A stretch of DNA of 64,000 nucleotides from Echinometra lucunter (GCA_029962745.1 CM057154.1:19782857-19846856), one strand, 5' to 3'. Counted from the stretch's first letter, positions 1 to 12,544 are shown. The notes: generated by a model not told the origin, from the sequence alone. A program made the numbers and translations.

Positions 1-1084
1 TTTCTTCATCAATGAACTATAAAAAATTGTCTATTCTGCAGATTTGTGACCATGATTTGCAAATCCTTTGAGAGATCCATGGTGAAAGATAATAGTGGCA
101 TGACTGACCAGCCATAGTTAAGTGCGATTTGAGTCAATCTTAGTCTTTGTGAAACACCCCCTTGGATGGGTAAACTGACAGGATAGCATTGGTTTCCAAC
201 AGGATGCATATGATATAAATAAATTCTATCAGAGGCAGATGCAACCCTGCACAAATTACAGAGTCAATGGCATTCCAGGGTGCTCTACTCAACTAGGATT
301 GAATAACATGGGAGACTAAAACAAACTCGATACTTCTGTTTCGCATTCATGAACACTTCGCTCACTTTCCTGTATAATATGCCCCTCTTTTTTCTTTTCT
401 TTTTTTGCTGACATTTCCTGTATCTTTTGTGCATTTATACACAACAAACAATGAACCAAGGGTAAATGTATCTTGAATCTATAAATAAATTGAGGAGAGC
501 TTTCATGTACGAGCCTTTTGTGCAATCCCCAGGCTTTTGTTGTTTTTTGTTGTTTTTGTTGCTCTTAGTTTTCTCCAAAAGAGTACTATTTTACTGTATT
601 GTTTATATTATTATTTATCTTGTCTTATTTTGATTCATTTCCTGTAAATTGCACTTTAATGTCCCTAACTTATGTAAATAATATATACTGAGATTATTTA
701 GTGTTAATTTCATTAGTTGAGTATCTATGTATTCATGTATCAAAGTAATTTCAGTTTGTTATTAATGTAAAGCACTTAGAAACATTGTAATAGGCACTAT
801 ATAAAATTGTATCATTATAATTATTATTTATGTAATTTGATTACATATTCTTGAACATATTCTTGTATTTACAAACATACCCTGTATTACCTGTAAACAT
901 AAACCTAGATCAGGATTAAAGCTAGTGTTTATCTGTAGTAAAATAATATAATATCTTGTATTTTTTCCAGTAATATTGACACATATCATCTGAACAATTA
1001 TCATTGCAACTACCATGTCCAGACAACTACTCTAAGGGCAGTTCCCCCCCCCCCAACTTTCCAGGACAATGAAGGGTATCACCA

Positions 1085-1248
1085 GGGCCCTGTAACACAA
1101 AGATTTGCAATCCATCACAAAGTTGTAACAGCCAATCAAAACCACTGTTTCATGCACATGCACATCTCGTTCAAAAAGGTGACCCTGGACCAATCAGAAT
1201 GGTTGTTTTAAATTTGCAATTGATCGCAAACCTTTGTGTTATGGGCCC
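1085..1248. repeat. MITE-like inverted repeat, GGGCCC ends
   Basis: The ends read GGGCCCTGTAACACAAAG and, inverted, GGGCCCATAACACAAAGG. The arms continue inward with paired thymine-rich sequence (GATTTGCAAT against GATCAATTGC), leaving a short centre. No reading frame is present. This is the structure of a small non-autonomous DNA element. I could not assign a superfamily or a clear target duplication. Confidence 0.6.
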
Positions 1249-1294
1249 CTGGTCCAACAATTGCCCTGGGACAGTGTGTTCACATCAGATAGGC

Positions 1295-1770
1295 CTTCAT
1301 CAGCTCGAGCTTCAAGAATAACCCATTATTTTGGGATCTCGGGGTATTAGCCCAAACTCAGCTGAAGTGTGTAATCACATCTACATAAGCTTACCGTAAG
1401 GTCTATACATTGCAGCGTAGCTCAAGCTAAAGCCGGATGTTACGCCACATGCAAAATGGGATCGATAAGCCAGCTCTTGAAACTGGAGCTGATAAGGATA
1501 CGTCAAAAATAATCCAATATTTTGCTAATTAGATGGGCTATTCTCCAAATACACTGTTTGTCTAAGATTTGGAACTTTGGGTGGCTTACATTTTGAGCCA
1601 AACAGTGAATTAATTCAACTGAGAATCAGCTCATTATTCCCTGATTGGGCTAAATCATGGGATCCAAAATACCAGACTATTCATCAAGCTTCGAGCTGAC
1701 GAAGACTCATCTTATTTTGTATTTGTTTTGATTAAGATGAGTCTTTGTCAGCTCGATCTTGATGAATTTT
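1295..1770. repeat. Imperfect inverted repeats sharing CAGCTCGA core
   Basis: CTTCATCAGCTCGAGCTTCA at the left is matched in inverse by TGAAGCTTCGAGCTGACGAAG-like sequence near 1684-1704, and both arms carry TTTTGGGATC or its complement. A further inverted partner follows at 1733-1770 (GATGAGTCTTTGTCAGCTCG). It is best read as one decayed foldback element or two overlapping ones. No coding capacity is seen. Confidence 0.45.
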
Positions 1771-1843
1771 CTGGCATTTTGTAGTTCTGCCCTCAGAATG
1801 CCATGCCATAGTTTACCTTCATAACCACTATCATCATCTACAC

Positions 1844-2609
1844 CTGGGTTCTCACTAGAAAAATATCCACACAAGATTCCCTCTCTGCGTAAAGCGCGGA
1901 AGTTTCGGAAGTGTTACAGAATAACACTTAAAGTTAGGTGTGGCGGCAGTATATGCTATATAGCAAAAGGATGAAAAATACTTCTTGGTGAGCAGGAGTT
2001 GTCTACTAATGGTGTAATAACAAAAATAAATTGCCAAAAAGCATAACAATCTGTGGCATTGATCATTATTGTTAAGAATATATACTCCAATATTTTTTTA
2101 CCCTTGTCACCACGCATGGTGCAGCAATTATGGTTCTTCCTTGTCTAAAATCCTGCACACATGGTATTGGAACCATGTTATGTACTGCAGAGAACTATGA
2201 ATTCTACACTCTCATGAATGAGTACCCCAAATACTAGGGGGGGGGGTCCCTTACAAGCATGGTTCTTGCCAGTACATAACACCCATGGTTCCAATACCAT
2301 GCGTAAAGGGAGAACCATGTGTGAAATTGCTGCACCATGCGTGGCAACAACGGTAAAAAAAATATTGGAGTATATATTCCTAACAATAATGATAAATGTC
2401 ACAGATTGTTTTGCTCTTTGGCAATGCATTTTTACTTTTATGCCATTAGAACTCAACTCCTGCTTACCAAGAAGTATTTTTCATCCTTTTACTATAGCAT
2501 ATACTGCTGCCACACCTAACTTTAGGTGTTATTCCGTAAAACTTGCGAAACTTCCACGCTTTGCGCAGAGTGGGAACCGTGTGTGGATTTTTTTCTAGTG
2601 AGAACCCTG
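1844..2609. mobile_element. Foldback element with ~340-bp arms
   Basis: The left arm (1844-2187) and right arm (2272-2609) are inverted copies over about 340 bp, separated by an 84-bp centre that includes a G run. The outer ends read CTGGGTTCTCACTAGAAAAA and, inverted, CAGGGTTCTCACTAGAAAAA. Both arms contain the pair GTGTGGCGGCAGTATATGCT / AGCATATACTGCTGCCACAC. The arms differ at many sites and small indels, so the element is not recent. The apparent ORFs on each strand only reflect the arms. The CAGGG-type start resembles hAT ends, but I see no clean 8-bp target duplication. Confidence 0.7.
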
Positions 2610-2865
2610 CTTACAAGTTATCCTAATTAATGTACCTGTACCCTCAGACAACTACCCAGGGAGAAGATATCTCATGGGGGGGGGGGGGGGGGGTGTTACT
2701 GTTTACGTGTGGAGGGTACATAATAGTGCAACTGGGTACTTATTATCAGGTTTAATTACAAGATCACAATGATCTATGACTACCACAATGATATAATCAC
2801 CAATGTATAGCATGACACAGAGGTGCATGTACTGTACATGTAAATGGTGCTAATAGCCTAATTTA

Positions 2866-3275
2866 ACCCATTCGTGACCGAGGTCCACATTTTGTGGTTT
2901 GGTCTAATAACTTTTGATGTAAAGCCCTAAAAATCATACCAAATACATGAACAGAAAGAACAAAAAATTCTACACAAACTGTGCCCATTTTGGTTGCATC
3001 AATATTTGTTGTTTGATGCTGAAAAATTTTCAAAGGAAAATAAGCATAAAAATCCTAAAATTGGCAATGCGATGGAAAGTTTAAAATCACAGTTTTTCCC
3101 TGCAAATTGGCAACTTTTTGACTTCTCATCATACTTTCTGTCAATTTATATTCATTTCAGATACATGACGTTTTATAAGAAAAATGTAGCAATAAAATAA
3201 AAATGTTGGTGTTGCCAATTTGAAGAATAAAAGCTGATCAAATTAGGCTCTAAATAATTTTTGTCACGAATGGGT
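2866..3275. mobile_element. Short TIR element, ACCCATTCGTGAC ends
   Basis: A perfect 13-bp terminal inverted repeat, ACCCATTCGTGAC at 2866-2878 and GTCACGAATGGGT at 3263-3275, bounds 410 bp of AT-rich non-coding DNA. Length, AT richness and lack of an ORF fit a non-autonomous DNA transposon. The flanks do not show an obvious target duplication. Confidence 0.6.
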
Positions 3276-3544
3276 AGGCACAAACCTGGTCAGTGGAGAC
3301 ACATTATAGATGTCTGAATAGGAGATTTAAAGAGCTCAATGGGGATCATGTATTACAGCAGCTCCTGACCATGACTACATTGTATATCGACACTGTCAGT
3401 GGACACATGGGCTCAGCTTCTCCCAAGATTCAATGCATTTTCATGAAGTATGAATGAATTAAGGGGTGTGCCTGCAGACTACCAATCTCCCTTTCAAGGA
3501 AAGTGAGGTGACTCACCATCATTTTCAACATGGTCACAAACAAG

Positions 3545-4740
3545 GCTTGTTACAAATACTCACATAAATGTCACATTCTGGTCATGTTCTGAAATTATCG
3601 ACTAAAAAATCCTATGGTATCTTTAAAGGGTTTTTTTGAGGGGGATTAATTTTTTTTTTTTGGTACAGTTGATATTTTAATTTAACACGGACATAGGCGG
3701 ATCCTGGGGGGGGGGGGGACCTTGGGGGCAACACGAACATAGGCGGATCTAGGGGGCCTAGGGGGTGCAAGCCCCCTCTCCCCCCCTTCATTTTTTTTCA
3801 GTTGATCCCTGGATCCACCTATGTTCGCGTTGAATTCAAATATCAACTATTAAAAAAAAAAATGAAAGGGGAGGGGAATTACACCCCCTAGGCTCCCTGG
3901 ATCCGCCTATGTCTGTGTTGCCCCAAGGTCCCCTCCCCCTGGATCCGCCTATGTCCGTGTTAATGTATCAACTGAAAAAAAAAAAAAAAAAAGGGGGGGG
4001 GGCTTGCACCCCTAGGCCCCCTGTATCCACCTATGTCNNNNNNNNNNNNNNNNNNNNNNNNNNNNNNNNNNNNNNNNNNNNNNNNNNNNNNNNNNNNNNN
4101 NNNNNNNNNNNNNNNNNNNNNNNNNNNNNNNNNNNNNNNNNNNNNNNNNNNNNNNNNNNNNNNNNNNNNNNNNNNNNNNNNNNNNNNNNNNNNNNNNNNN
4201 NNNNNNNNNNNNNNNNNNNNNNNNNNNNNNNNNNNNNNNNNNNNNNNNNNNNNNNNNNNNNNNNNNNNNNNNNNNNNNNNNNNNNNNNNNNNNNNNNNNN
4301 NNNNNNNNNNNNNNNNNNNNNNNNNNNNNNNNNNNNNNNNNNNNNNNNNNNNNNNNNNNNNNNNNNNNNNNNNNNNNNNNNNNNNNNNNNNNNNNNNNNN
4401 NNNNNNNNNNNNNNNNNNNNNNNNNNNNNNNNNNNNNNNNNNNNNNNNNNNNNNNNNNNNNNNNNNNNNNNNNNNNNNNNNNNNNNNNNNNNNNNNNNNN
4501 NNNNNNNNNNNNNNNNNNNNNNNNNNNNNNNNNNNNNTTAAATTGACATATCAACTGAAAAAAAAAAAATGAAGGGGGGAGCTTGCACCCCCTAGGCCCC
4601 CTGGATCCACCTATGTTCGTGTTAAATTCAACTGTACCATAAAAATTAATCAATAAAAAAAAAAAACTTTAAAGATACCATAGGATTTTTTAGTCGATAA
4701 TTTCAGAACATGACCAGAACGTGACCAGAGTGTTTATAAC
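3545..4740. repeat. Inverted repeat spanning an assembly gap, with iterated GGATCC-rich units
   Basis: The outer left arm (about 3545-3680, with CATGTTCTGAAATTATCGAC and CCTATGGTATCTTTAAAG) is repeated inverted at about 4630-4740. Inside lie several copies, in both orientations, of a unit containing ACATAGGCGGATCC, a run of G, CTAGGGGG and TTTCAGTTGAT (for example near 3692, 3735, 3800, 3900 and 4590). The centre is lost in the 500-N gap. This is a foldback-like element or nested copies of one repeat. The long homopolymers probably explain why assembly failed here. Confidence 0.55.
4038..4537. other. Assembly gap (500 N)
   Basis: Exactly 500 N. A second run in the window has the same length, so this is a fixed placeholder rather than a measured distance. 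Confidence 0.99.
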
Positions 4741-5159
4741 AAGCCCACAAACAATGACATCTTTTTTTACTCGATGTACATGTATATACGGTATGTACAA
4801 CAAATACTATGCAATGTAAGTAGAACTCAGGAGGCAACAAAAACAAGTGTCATACATGTAAAAGCATTTCAAGCAGTCAATTTTACATTTTAATGAGTTT
4901 TGAATGATCTTTAATTATAAATGACTCTTACAAAGTTAAAGTAGACAACGGAAACATTTAAAAGAAATATGAATGTATAACGCATGGCAATTATTATCTA
5001 ATACTAGATAAGGCCAAAAAAAAAAAAGTTGTTTTATTGGAGTAACGGGTCACTGAAAAATAGGGTAGGTAGGACGTTTGTTTTCCCCCCCCCCCCCCTC
5101 CTCCCAATCTGTGTATATGATACCACTATTCATACACACACATACACCCAATATGCTGT

Positions 5160-5390
5160 GGCTCAGGTGTGGCTCAGTGGATAAGTCTCCAGACTTTGAA
5201 CCCCAAGGTCCGTGGTTCGAATCCCTGTAGTGGCACTAATGTCCTTTGGCAAGACATGAATCTACATTTGCCACGTCTTTCGGATGGTGACATTAAAGGG
5301 CGGTCCCAGACGTAAAAAATCAGAATTGATTGATACACGTCTGTAAAAACCCAATTCACCACCACCAATATGCACACCCATATGTGTACA
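5160..5390 (+). mobile_element. tRNA-derived SINE
   Basis: The head carries a tRNA-like A box (TGTGGCTCAGTGGATAAG) and, about 40 bp on, a B box (GGTTCGAATCC), which are internal RNA polymerase III promoter boxes. The body follows with CCTTTGGCAAGACATGAATC and CGGATGGTGACATTAAAGGG. The same body pattern appears in the minus-strand element near 13.0 kb, so both belong to one SINE family. It is not a functional tRNA gene: no acceptor stem closes. Confidence 0.7.
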
Positions 5391-6516
5391 TGCATACATA
5401 CAAACATACAACCCACTGAAGACGGGTTCATTTTGCTATATTAACTGGTTTCCCACAGACCCCAACCTGAGATATCTCATGCACCATCTCCAACAGGTTA
5501 CACCACAGACCAAGATGCCAGTTAAATATACATGTAGCTTTTAGGGGCTGTTCACAAATAATACCAACATTTTCATGAGTATAAATAGTGACGTACACTT
5601 TTTTATTTTTAGAAAAATATTTCAAGGTGAATATTCAATTTTTGTACAATTTTGAAGAGTGGGGGTTGAAAAGAGTAGCCAATGACAACTTGTGAAAATG
5701 TTGACATAAAACAGAGTTTTAGGCCCAAGTTTACCCGTGACCTTCACAGCGTACGACGCCATGTTAAGGTACACAGCTAGCGAGCTAGTGCTATGTTGAG
5801 CAAGATACACAGCAATACGGGCGAGGATATCACCCAAACAAGTGGCATTTTGCGTGCTCATGAAGAAAAAGAGGTTTACTCTCGCCGAAGCCGCTCAAAA
5901 CACATATTTTACGGCGGGAAAATAGCTGCTCTGTCCGCAACACTTCCGGGCTTTCTAAACAGCAAATTCGATCGCAAAGGCAGCACAATCATACGCGATA
6001 TTGATAGCAATAAATTAAAAAAAAAAAAAAACCTAGGGTTGGGCAGGTTACGCCAATACAACAATTTCTTTTTTTTTTTGCCTAATATTAACCAAAGCTG
6101 GCTTGGAACAATGCTATCCATATGTTTCATTGCAAAATAACCATATTAAAACGAACACTACAGTGTTAAAATTCTTCAACAAAACTGTATTCATAACAGA
6201 GGTCTTTGATATGAGGGCAAATTTGTCTATGTGAATTATGGATGTGAAAACAAAAAGGCTAAATTCTCTTCCAACATTGTTTCACTTAAAATTTTCCAAT
6301 ACTGTCTATTAGTGTTCATAGGAAAATTTTATGTTCTCTGCAAAGTGTGCTTCGAATCCCTAGCAAAATTTACACGCAGTAATGCAGAACACCATTTATG
6401 TCAAGGACATGGATATACCAAAACTCTTTTTCTTGGTGTATCTGGTCTGTGCAAGACAAGATCAATAATACTGGGACAGTTTTTCTGTTCAGCTAGACAA
6501 ATCTGTTTAACTGGAC

Positions 6517-6643
6517 TGCGTTTCACTAAACGGTCATAAGTCTAAGTTCATGGACATCCCATAGAAACATGTGTTAATTCTACAACACGCGTTTCAATGG
6601 GATGTCCAAGAAGTTAGACTTATGATGGTTTCGTGAAACGCAG
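6517..6643. mobile_element. MITE, CTGCGTTTCA ends
   Basis: The two halves fold back on each other. CTGCGTTTCACTAAACGGTC and GGACATCCCAT on the left are met inverted by ATGGGATGTCC and GGTTTCGTGAAACGCAG on the right. Related copies lie at about 29468-29575 (partial) and 46090-46674 (interrupted), all sharing GGACATCCCAT and ATGGGATGTCC or close variants. No ORF. Confidence 0.7.
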
Positions 6644-7163
6644 CCAAGCTTCCTGCATTACATGGTTCTCTCCTTTAAAATTTCATTTTTAGTTACAGCT
6701 AAGACTGATCAACAATTACAGGATTAGTGAAATGATTCATGAGTCAGAAATCCTAAAACATACTACACACACACACACACACAAATGTGATTTTGTGTTG
6801 CTGCAAGCATTCTGGGGAAAAGTACTGTTTGGCAGTTATGCTCTATCAAAACATGAATCCAAAAATTAGATCTTTTGCACTATTTTTATAAAAAATTTTT
6901 TTTATCCAGATCAAAATTCTGGGCTCTGTATGTATTGAGCAGTATTAAAAGACGTGCTTATTAATGTACTCAAATTTACATGTATGCTCCTTTCTCTCCA
7001 GGGCCCATGGTTACAAACTATTCAGTTCACCTGCTATGCATAATGGCATTTGAATAGAAGGAATCTAGTTTGCATTCATATATTGTTGCTATATCAGGCA
7101 AGCCTCTGGCAAGTGTCTTGGTTGTAAAATGAAATAATGAAGTCAACGAAACTTCCGTCTTAC

Positions 7164-10100
7164 CCTGTCTCTTGCCCTGTTGAAGATGTGCTCCTCCAGT
7201 TCACTGCCAGACTTCTCAATCGGGTTGCATGCATCTCTCAAGGCGTCATTGCTATACAAAGAAAAGAAATATCAGATTGTTGATAATAGAGTGTTGTCAG
7301 TCGGTCAGCCGGTCAGCCGATCAAACCCTGGGGGGTCTGTGGCCCGAGACGGTTCAAGTATCAATTGACTGAGACCGTATCCCAGCAGAAAAACGGTACC
7401 ATGAAATTGTTGCTTATTTCAGTTATCAGTGAAAAGATGCATAGATGAAATCCCATAGACCAGTACAGAATTTTCTCTCCCGGAATCATTCATTTATACA
7501 TGCTGAAATATCGCTCATTTTTTAATTCTCAATTTGAAGAGTGTGTACATTTGCTGCACAGCACAAGTACAAGTACCGATAGGCCATACATTAATGATTA
7601 ATGAGGTGATTCTCGATCTTCAAATTGGCTTCGAAAGTGCTGCTCATGGTGCTATTATGGAACGTATTTTTGTGTTGGCGAGGGAGCCAGTTAGTTACAG
7701 CACGCGGTGGGGGTGACTTATTCGCTCTTTTCCCCCGTTTTGAATGAAAGTAACGTTACATTTTGTCGTGGCGGCACGCTTTGATTGATAACAAACAAAT
7801 CAAGTGCATGTTAAATACAAATCACAATCATAACACTGTTTGCACATACATGTAGCAGTGATATTGCTTACGTATTGCAGCCGGAAATGTAAGTATAGAC
7901 AACCCAATGATTATTTGTAGATCTAGCCTAGGTTCGTTTCAAGAACCAGGACGAACTGGGATCCCGTTAAGAAAACTGAAAAGATGCCAGGACGGTTCTG
8001 GGCCGGGATTTTAATTCAAGATAACAACACTAGCTGATGAAAAAAAATATTAAACAGCAAGCTAATTAAGCTTTCCAATTTGAACAAAGATTACATGACA
8101 TTTTTACATAGAATCTAGATCTCTCATTCTCTGTGGGCACCACTGCTACAAACGAAAAGGCAGAATTGGTATAGGCACTGAAATCAAAAGACAATGACCA
8201 GAGGAAAGATAATACCTTTTCAACTTTTAGGGGACCATTACAACTACATGTTGTACAAGGTTTTACAACTAAAAAAGACAGACTTCTTAACAGCAAAGCT
8301 AATCAATCAGATAGCATAGCCAGCTATAGCCATGAGATGACATTCCACCAAACCTAAAGCCTGAATTCACAAAAAGAGGTTTATATTAAAAGTGCCCATT
8401 CAAAGAAAATCAGAAATATGACAAATAATGTATCACTAGAACTGGGAAGCTAACAGATGGCAATCGGAAAAGTTTTAAATCAACTACATATTGGGTGATT
8501 AAAAAAATTAATGCAAAAAGAACCACCTCCCTACATCTGGGATATATGAGCGATTCATCGGAAAAATAATGTTTTAATGATGCACCAATCCTGCCAAAGC
8601 AGATGAACATAACAGCAATGCAACTATTTCTAAAATTGAATGCATTTACATGTAAACATGACTGTATATCACACCATTACTAAAAGAGAAGTGAAACCAA
8701 TTCTTAATAACTAAAATCTTTTTGTCTGTAAATATACAAGATACAAGATAAGGGTTAATGATTAATCAAAGAAACAACACATTTGAGTTGAAAAGCCTGC
8801 CGAATGATTGGACAGTATTTGTTCCATCTTGCAACATCGAACATACTGCACTGTATGCAGCTGAAAATACAACGGCATCTTTTTTCATTTACAAGCGACT
8901 GACTCCTTCATTTTTTAATGCTGTATTTTCATCAAAATAACACCAAATACATGTACAGGGTTAAGATTGAGGCAACAGATTAAATGTTTAGACAATTGCT
9001 AGTGAAATAAGGTAAGAGAAATACTGAAGAGAAGATGATAAAACAGGCATTGAAAATGTATGAGATGCTATGGGACATCGTCTGCTTGTGCAAATTATGT
9101 TCAACCTGTGACATCACACATTTCAGCAACGTTCAGAGAGCTCTTCATTTGCCATGTCAGGGTGCCGTTCCATAAAAACTTGCTATTATAGTAACTTTGC
9201 CATCAATGGTAACTACCATGGTAACGTTGCTAAACAGCCAATCAAAATGCAGTATTCCATGAAAGTTACCATTGATGGCAAAGTTACTATAATAGCAAGT
9301 TTTATGCAATGGCACCCAGGGCCGTATTTTACCATTTTATAATGGATAAAAATCATTACATTGAATGTTTCCAGGTGCTGAATTTTGATAACCTTGTCGA
9401 ATCTAGATGCAATAATGAAAATTGAATCAATTTTCAAAATCAATGAATATCTACATGTACTTAAAAAAATGGTACATGATCAAATTGGCTCACAAGACTA
9501 TTTTCCTGTCATCTCTCATGTTTCTTTTAAAAATTGGCCTTGTGTGGTGTGCTACTTGGATGACCCCAGAACAGCTATGAAAATAAAGTGAAACGAGTCT
9601 TCATAATCATATTCATAGAAGATGGTTTGGATGGAATCGGTCTATTAACAATTACTTCGAGAAAATCTGTTCAGATACGGATGTCTTTTCAGCTGCACAT
9701 ATATTTTTGGTAGACTTTTTACTGTACATACACCTGCGCAGCACCTACAACACTAACAGTTACAGTCACTGACAGTGTGAGAATATATGTACACCCCATG
9801 GTGGCCTGTAAATCTACATCTAACTGTCACTACAGCAAATGCCTATGGAACCATGGAAAGCTTGAACAGAGCATCCATTTTTCATGTTTTTCCACACCAA
9901 ACTTACAAAAGTTAGACCTACACTAACCAATTTCAAATTAATCTGAAAGTCCTAAGTTACAAAATGATATCCTGTCCAACTTTCTATTATAGGTGACATG
10001 AAAGTTATAGCTAAAAAAGAAGCCCTTGGTGTGTACTATAAAAGGCAGTGTATACAGCCACACGTGTGGGGTGGGGCCTTACGGCCACATGTGTGTGGTT

Positions 10101-12544
10101 GTATTGTATCCACAGCATCGACAAGAGGATACAGCCACACTCGTCTGAATTTGATTCTCACTTGTACTCTGTGCCACGCGTACAACGACAGCTATCGCTA
10201 GTGTATTCACTGCACAAGCAATGTGTACACATGTGATGGTATGTGTTGCAACTTGCAAAACTTTGATCGTGACGTCACAAAGGTTTATCCCTCGATTTTA
10301 CTTATCGTAGAAACAATATTTTCACTTCATTCTCACCTGATCGGGAAGCAGGTGATAATAATGAAGTAAAAATATTGTTTGTATGTCAGTGAATTTCAAG
10401 AGATAAAACCTTTATGACGATCAAAGTTTTGGGGTTTTGCAACACACTGTTGGGCAATGCACATCCCTTGTGCAATGTGCTAGCGCTAGCGCCATGGCAC
10501 ACAGTATTGATGGGACATTTTTTCTGACTCACTCTGTAGTTGTAACTGTTAAAGAGGCTCCGTCATGGGCTTTCATGGGAAATTTGATATCATCGGTGCT
10601 TACCCAGTAACAGGTGTAACACAACCTGTCCGGACACCTAACAACTGGGTATAGACCTCTAGAGTAAACTGCCCGAGATTCGACTGCTTAAGCTTTTCTG
10701 CAATATTTATTCTGCTAAACTTACTTTTCACACAATCATATCTACATAAATTCATGTCAAATATATTAAACTATTCTTATCACAATGTTTATTTTTTCAA
10801 ATGCATTACAATTTTTTAGAAAATATGAAAATATATCGCTATGCTTCATGCCCTTAATTCGATATCCCCCGGCAATCATTCGACCAGGCGCACTGCTTGT
10901 TCAATGTCAATGCGTATGAGGGCCGCTGAAATGCACCGCACCACACATGGTTGTCCATCGCGGAAGTTGCGGCACCCGTCGGTGCTCCTGTTGCGGTCGA
11001 ATGAAGGCCAGCGGGGACTTGCATTCAACTTTGTACATGAAGTCACTGCATCGGCAGATACGGGGGTTTGGTTTTTCATTTGTTTTTCGCTGATACCATC
11101 ACACTCGGAGCTTGCGATAAACGAAAAAACTCTTCACAAAACCACCAATTTCTTTATTTTTAGCGCTTTTTCTGCGACCCTGTTTCTTAACAGTGGACTT
11201 AAGCTTTCGCGTGCTTTGAAAATATGGTGCCGATTTTGCATTTTTGATGCCCGAATTTGGCTTTTTAGATGGATTTTTGGAGGTGACTAAGGGACTTGCT
11301 TGTGGTGTGACAATGTCTGTGTGTGTAATGAAGTGATTAGTGTGTGTTGTGACAATAATATGTGCTGGCTTGTGATAATAGTGATAATAGGTCGAATCAT
11401 GGCACAGGTCGAATGACGGGCGCTTTACGATATGCTTTATTAGGGAGACCGCAAAACATACAGGTTTATCTGCCAAATTCATGGTAAAATCATGACCAAA
11501 AAATGGTCCACTTTTTGGTCTGTTTTCAATGCAATTCTGACAGTTGATCCTGAGATGCTTTTATTAAATGTTTGGTTTCATGTGAAAGAGAAAATTCTGA
11601 TCTTCTTTTTCACCAACCTGTAGTTAATGTTACCAAGACAAAATAAAAATATTGGGAAAATAGTAAACGCTTGTTATTTTTTACGAAATGAGCGTGAATT
11701 TCCCATTCATAAAGCATGGGAAGCTAAAATCAGTTATTTTTGCATATTTTCGAATTCTGGCAGTTGATCTCGATTTCAAATTCTTAAAAATGTGATATCA
11801 TCCTCATGCTAACTTGTCATACCAAAATCCAATCATGAAAGTGAAAATAGAATATTTAATAGCCAAATAAAGGTCATTTTTGAAGGGGGTCCATTGACCA
11901 TTCTATATTACATAGCAAATGGGGCAAAAATGGCAGGAAATTGTCATGATTTCGCAGGGCTCTATCTCTTGGTAGGATAGTCTATAATTGATGAAATTCG
12001 ACTAGACTATGGGTTATCTGATACATCATTCTTGTCAAATTTGTTAAGAAAATCAAGAAAAAAAAAGTGAAGCTTGAAATAGAAAAATTATGAGGTCACC
12101 CTAGCTTTATTCCGTCAGGCTTGGCATGCTTGGACATGTTGGATACGATAGTGCATTAGCACCCACTTATTACATGTATTATCTTCACTAAATAAATGAC
12201 AAAACAAGAAAACTAGTTTACAGAAACCAGCGGCCGTCGCGTCGCCGTCGCGGTTGCCGAAGCCCGGAGCGCGAATGCGATAGCCCTACGCCAACGGCCT
12301 GGGCCTAGTGCCAGTGCAGTGCTCTGATCTGTATTCCGAAACGAGGCTCCATGCACTTCCACAACACAGTGCAGTGCCAGGCATTGCCATTGCAATTTGC
12401 ATTGGCAGTGACTTCTTGGTCAAATAGCGATTCTTACATTTGTCCGACGACTTTCGATCTAAATTGACTAGCTCTCCAATTTCCATCGGGGCCTCCACCT
12501 CCTGCTCCTGCAGCACCCATTCCTCCTGCTCCTGGTGTCGCCAT
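7164..12544 (-). CDS. MED15: Mediator complex subunit 15, N-terminal exons 1 and 2 (partial gene)
   Basis: MED15 is a tail subunit of the nuclear Mediator coactivator; its N-terminal KIX-type helical domain binds transcription activators. Coding exon 1 is 12544-12438, starting at ATG with a Gly/Ala-rich leader followed by NWRASQFRSKVVGQ, and ends in a phase-2 donor (AT|GTAAGA). Exon 2 is 7251-7164. It follows TTTGTATAG, restores the split Ile codon, reads NDALRDACNPIEK...LEEHIFNRARDR, and ends in phase 0 at AGG|GTAAGA. Together they give 65 residues that track the MED15 KIX domain: W-R-x-x-F-R-x-K-V, then the basic and acidic helices, up to the junction where EYLSLVARL is expected. I did not find that third exon in 1-7163, so the gene probably continues off the left edge. 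Intron 1 is 5.2 kb and full of small transposons. GC-rich DNA at 12230-12310, just inside the intron, may be part of the promoter. Confidence 0.87.
9160..9317. mobile_element. MITE, GGGTGCC ends
   Basis: 158 bp that is almost entirely an inverted repeat. GGGTGCC at each end is followed by an arm of about 50 bp containing ACTTGCTATTATAGTAACTT and GCCATCAATGGTAAC, matched nearly perfectly on the other side. The short centre contains CCATGGTAACGTTGC and an inverted CCAAT box (GCCAATCA). It lies in MED15 intron 1. The near-perfect arms suggest it is relatively young. Confidence 0.75.
10243..10446. mobile_element. MITE, GTGTTGCAA ends
   Basis: The outer arms GTGTTGCAACTTGCAAAACT and TTTTGGGGTTTTGCAACAC pair as inverted repeats, followed inward by TTTGATCGTGACGTCACAAA against TTTATGACGATCAAA. 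An inner arm pair, AACAATATTTTCACTTCATT and AATGAAGTAAAAATATTGTT, nearly closes the hairpin. No coding capacity. It lies within MED15 intron 1. Confidence 0.7.
11099..11482 (-). CDS. Unrecognised basic 127-residue reading frame (doubtful)
   Basis: An ATG-to-stop frame of 127 codons in MED15 intron 1, on the same strand. The C-terminal half is lysine-rich (KNPSKKPNSGIKNAKSAPYF and KKQGRRKSAKNK), which is unlike random translation of this AT-rich DNA. The N-terminal half looks unremarkable. I recognise no domain. It could be a small nested gene, a relic exon or chance. The opposite strand is also open over part of it. Confidence 0.22.
   Translation of the reverse strand: MNLADKPVCFAVSLIKHIVKRPSFDLCHDSTYYHYYHKPAHIIVTTHTNHFITHTDIVTPQASPLVTSKNPSKKPNSGIKNAKSAPYFQSTRKLKSTVKKQGRRKSAKNKEIGGFVKSFFVYRKLRV

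Noticed and set aside
5622..6140. Overlapping frames on both strands around a CpG-containing ATGGCGTCGTACGC start, possibly a first exon
   Set aside because: The minus-strand start has a donor-like G|GTAAAC nearby, but no recognisable product and no second exon could be found; the plus-strand frame runs into A and T homopolymers.
10841..11290. 149-codon plus-strand frame opposite the basic minus-strand frame
   Set aside because: No recognisable domain or splice context; at most one of the two strands could be real, and the minus frame looks slightly better.
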